Below are positions 62,549 to 64,000 of a stretch of 64,000 nucleotides of DNA, one piece after another. The position numbers were made by a program, and so were the translations under genes. Source of the stretch: Runella sp. MFBS21 (GTDB taxonomy: Bacteria > Bacteroidota > Bacteroidia > Cytophagales > Spirosomataceae); NCBI RefSeq assembly GCF_029433105.1, contig NZ_JARNTW010000001.1:620001-684000 (forward strand), given 5' to 3'. The notes below the pieces were generated by a model that did not search any database, had not been told where the DNA came from, and saw only the letters and a list, made by a program, of their open reading frames with translations. How positions within the stretch are numbered: position 1 is the stretch's first letter; each line of letters begins with the position of its first letter.

Positions 62549-64000
62549 CTACTCTAGAAGTTTGGATTTTCGTTGACGTGCGTTTTCGGAACTATAAAAC
62601 CTCAGAAGAAAGTGATAAACGATAAGTTCGTGCGTACGAGGCGCATTGGTAAAGAGGCGATTAAGTGAAAGATGAATATAACTCGCAATGACCTCAAAAG
62701 CTTGCTTGGATACAGGCAAATACGACTCTATGAAAGCCCTTACTTTTTCCGAACGTTGAAGAAGGATAGACGCCTCTGCAAGATTGGTGTTTAAGAGTGC
62801 TTCTTCAATCAAAGAAAACTCTCGGCGGTATTTATCGTTGAGTTGTGTTTTGAGATGGAGAGCATGTTCACTCAAAAAACGACTTTGAAGTAAAGCGAGA
62901 ATTTCTACTTTTTGATTCAAATCCAACCCAAAATCATCTAACCAATAGCTTACGTTGCTTAATGCAAAATACCCCTTCTGGTTGTCGTCGGAAGCATGGA
63001 TGAGATAAGCTAAGATGGCCTCACTATCAGCTGTAAAAATCTCCTCAGTGATTTTTATGGGAAATAAATGATAACGTTCAATCTCGCGCTGGTAAGTATC
63101 AATTTGCACTTTGTAGATAGTACCCGCATCAAGATAGGTACGCAAAGCAAGATTGACTAAGGAGAAAACATCCGAGTCGCTAGAGTGATGCCTAAAACGC
63201 AAACGTAAATGAGGATGAGGGTCGGCAAAGCGTACAAAAAACCATTCGTGGATACAATCGTGAGATTTTAAGGAGAAAATTAAGGTAGGAAGAGCGTGAA
63301 TGATAAAGTGCTCAATCGTAGATTCTCCCGCGTACAGTTTCAAAGAGAGCCATTCTTCTCCCGGAAAAAAAACTTGTTTTGTGGATACATAATGAGAAAA
63401 TGGTGGCAGAGGGGGGACGACTTCTGCCGTTGGGTTCCAACACGGAATAATCATCTCATTGGTGTATCTCTTTTGGTGTGGGCCTTGTACCCAGCATTGA
63501 TCGGGCGATTGTAGCCACTCACTAAGCCTGATTTTTTTATGAGCTTGTAGGGTAGTGATTAGTATTTCTTGGCAAAAAGGCTTTGAAAGATCCAATAGTA
63601 GTTCATTGTCGCCTTCGGAAATGCTGATTTTATCGGGAAACAAAGGATACTGTCGAAACCATTCTTTGATTTGCGCAAAAGTCAATGGGGTTTTGAAATA
63701 CTCTACCGAAAGATGCCAAGTGGCTCTACTCAAAATGACTTGTTTGTAGCGTACGCGGGGCAAAAATGAAAGATGCTCTAACTCACCCCATTGCCAGTAA
63801 ATTCTCAACCGTCCGTACTGACCCTGTAAGTCGCACAAAAACCGGTACACTCCTAAACCGTTGCGGTAGTTGTGTGCGGTAGATAAGCGAGGAATAATTT
63901 CCTTTTGCAGACGTTTGGAACGGACTATAATTCGGTGATTAGAAGTAACCGAAATCATCAAATCATCTAAAGAAATAGTATGGTTATCATCTACGCTACT
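62549..64000 (-). CDS. LanB-type lantibiotic dehydratase, C-terminal part (5' end beyond window)
   Basis: The frame is open from the right edge to the TAG at 62549, giving 483 residues; the 470-residue ORF from a TTG at 63961 is not the real start. Visible are the end of the glutamylation domain (IIVRSKRLQKEIIPRLSTAHN, then YRFLCDLQG) and the elimination domain (FFPGEEWLSLKLYAGE, WFFVRFADPHPHLRLRFRH, QIDTYQREIERY). LanB makes dehydro-Ser/Thr by tRNA-dependent glutamylation and elimination. Complete proteins are about 1000 residues. No LanC cyclase gene is in the window. Confidence 0.93.
   Translation of the reverse strand, partial: SSVDDNHTISLDDLMISVTSNHRIIVRSKRLQKEIIPRLSTAHNYRNGLGVYRFLCDLQGQYGRLRIYWQWGELEHLSFLPRVRYKQVILSRATWHLSVEYFKTPLTFAQIKEWFRQYPLFPDKISISEGDNELLLDLSKPFCQEILITTLQAHKKIRLSEWLQSPDQCWVQGPHQKRYTNEMIIPCWNPTAEVVPPLPPFSHYVSTKQVFFPGEEWLSLKLYAGESTIEHFIIHALPTLIFSLKSHDCIHEWFFVRFADPHPHLRLRFRHHSSDSDVFSLVNLALRTYLDAGTIYKVQIDTYQREIERYHLFPIKITEEIFTADSEAILAYLIHASDDNQKGYFALSNVSYWLDDFGLDLNQKVEILALLQSRFLSEHALHLKTQLNDKYRREFSLIEEALLNTNLAEASILLQRSEKVRAFIESYLPVSKQAFEVIASYIHLSLNRLFTNAPRTHELIVYHFLLRFYSSENARQRKSKLLE

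Noticed and set aside
62549-63961. LanB part as a complete 470-residue stand-alone protein
   Set aside because: The frame is open up to the window edge and the residues upstream of the TTG (ISLDDL) fit the preceding LanB domain, so the gene is cut by the window rather than short.

Overview
The window looks like chromosomal DNA of a Bacteroidota bacterium, probably of the order Cytophagales. The supporting features are a SusC/SusD pair behind an ECF-sigma/FecR pair, a type IX secretion C-terminal sorting domain, promoters of the TTTG-N19-TAnnTTTG type, and a peptide exporter with an N-terminal C39 peptidase. No tRNA, rRNA, CRISPR array, prophage or insertion sequence was recognised.

Layout. 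1-5.4 kb (minus strand): acyl-CoA dehydrogenase (cut by the window edge), FabG-like reductase, MaoC hydratase, M28 peptidase, rhomboid protease, plsY. 5.5-18.7 kb: mostly housekeeping and metabolism (SDR, ROK kinase, secreted GH130, DUF1080, Xer recombinase, Nramp-like transporter, acetyltransferase, purN, OmpA protein, a second acyl-CoA dehydrogenase, gatB). The two acyl-CoA dehydrogenase genes share a palindromic operator placed identically over their promoters. 18.9-20.5 kb: a T9SS-secreted protein, then a gene-free stretch with a terminator and a nested inverted repeat. 20.5-35.4 kb: a polysaccharide utilisation locus (sigma, FecR, SusC, SusD, GH172, GH29, GH31, GH36-like). 35.5-43.2 kb: hemH, then divergent surface-polysaccharide genes (NeuB-cupin fusion, two membrane proteins, a flippase). 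43.4-50 kb: nuoK, L, M, N, with an unrelated membrane protein gene between nuoL and nuoM.

50-64 kb (minus strand) is the most unusual part: a ribosomal-peptide (RiPP) locus combining several chemistries. From the right edge it reads: the C-terminal part of a LanB-type lantibiotic dehydratase; two Cys-free GG-leader peptides, the second overlapping (ATGA) an FxsB-like radical SAM/SPASM enzyme; four related three-cysteine GG-leader peptides; a second radical SAM/SPASM enzyme; a helical protein of unknown role; a C39-peptidase ABC exporter; a short HlyD-type adaptor; a TonB-dependent-receptor-like barrel; a 2OG-Fe(II) prolyl-hydroxylase-like enzyme with a degenerate C39-like N-terminal domain; and a stand-alone receiver-like protein with Glu at the phosphorylation site. 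Both peptide blocks are preceded by the same direct repeats (ATTCGTCGA-N12-nTnCGTCTA, 21-bp period), which resemble LytTR-type binding sites and suggest common control.

Working model (inference): LytTR-type regulation switches on both peptide blocks; the FxsB-like enzyme cross-links the Cys-free peptides; the second radical SAM enzyme, and possibly LanB and the hydroxylase, modify the Cys-containing peptides; the C39 exporter cuts after GG and passes products through the adaptor and possibly the outer-membrane barrel.
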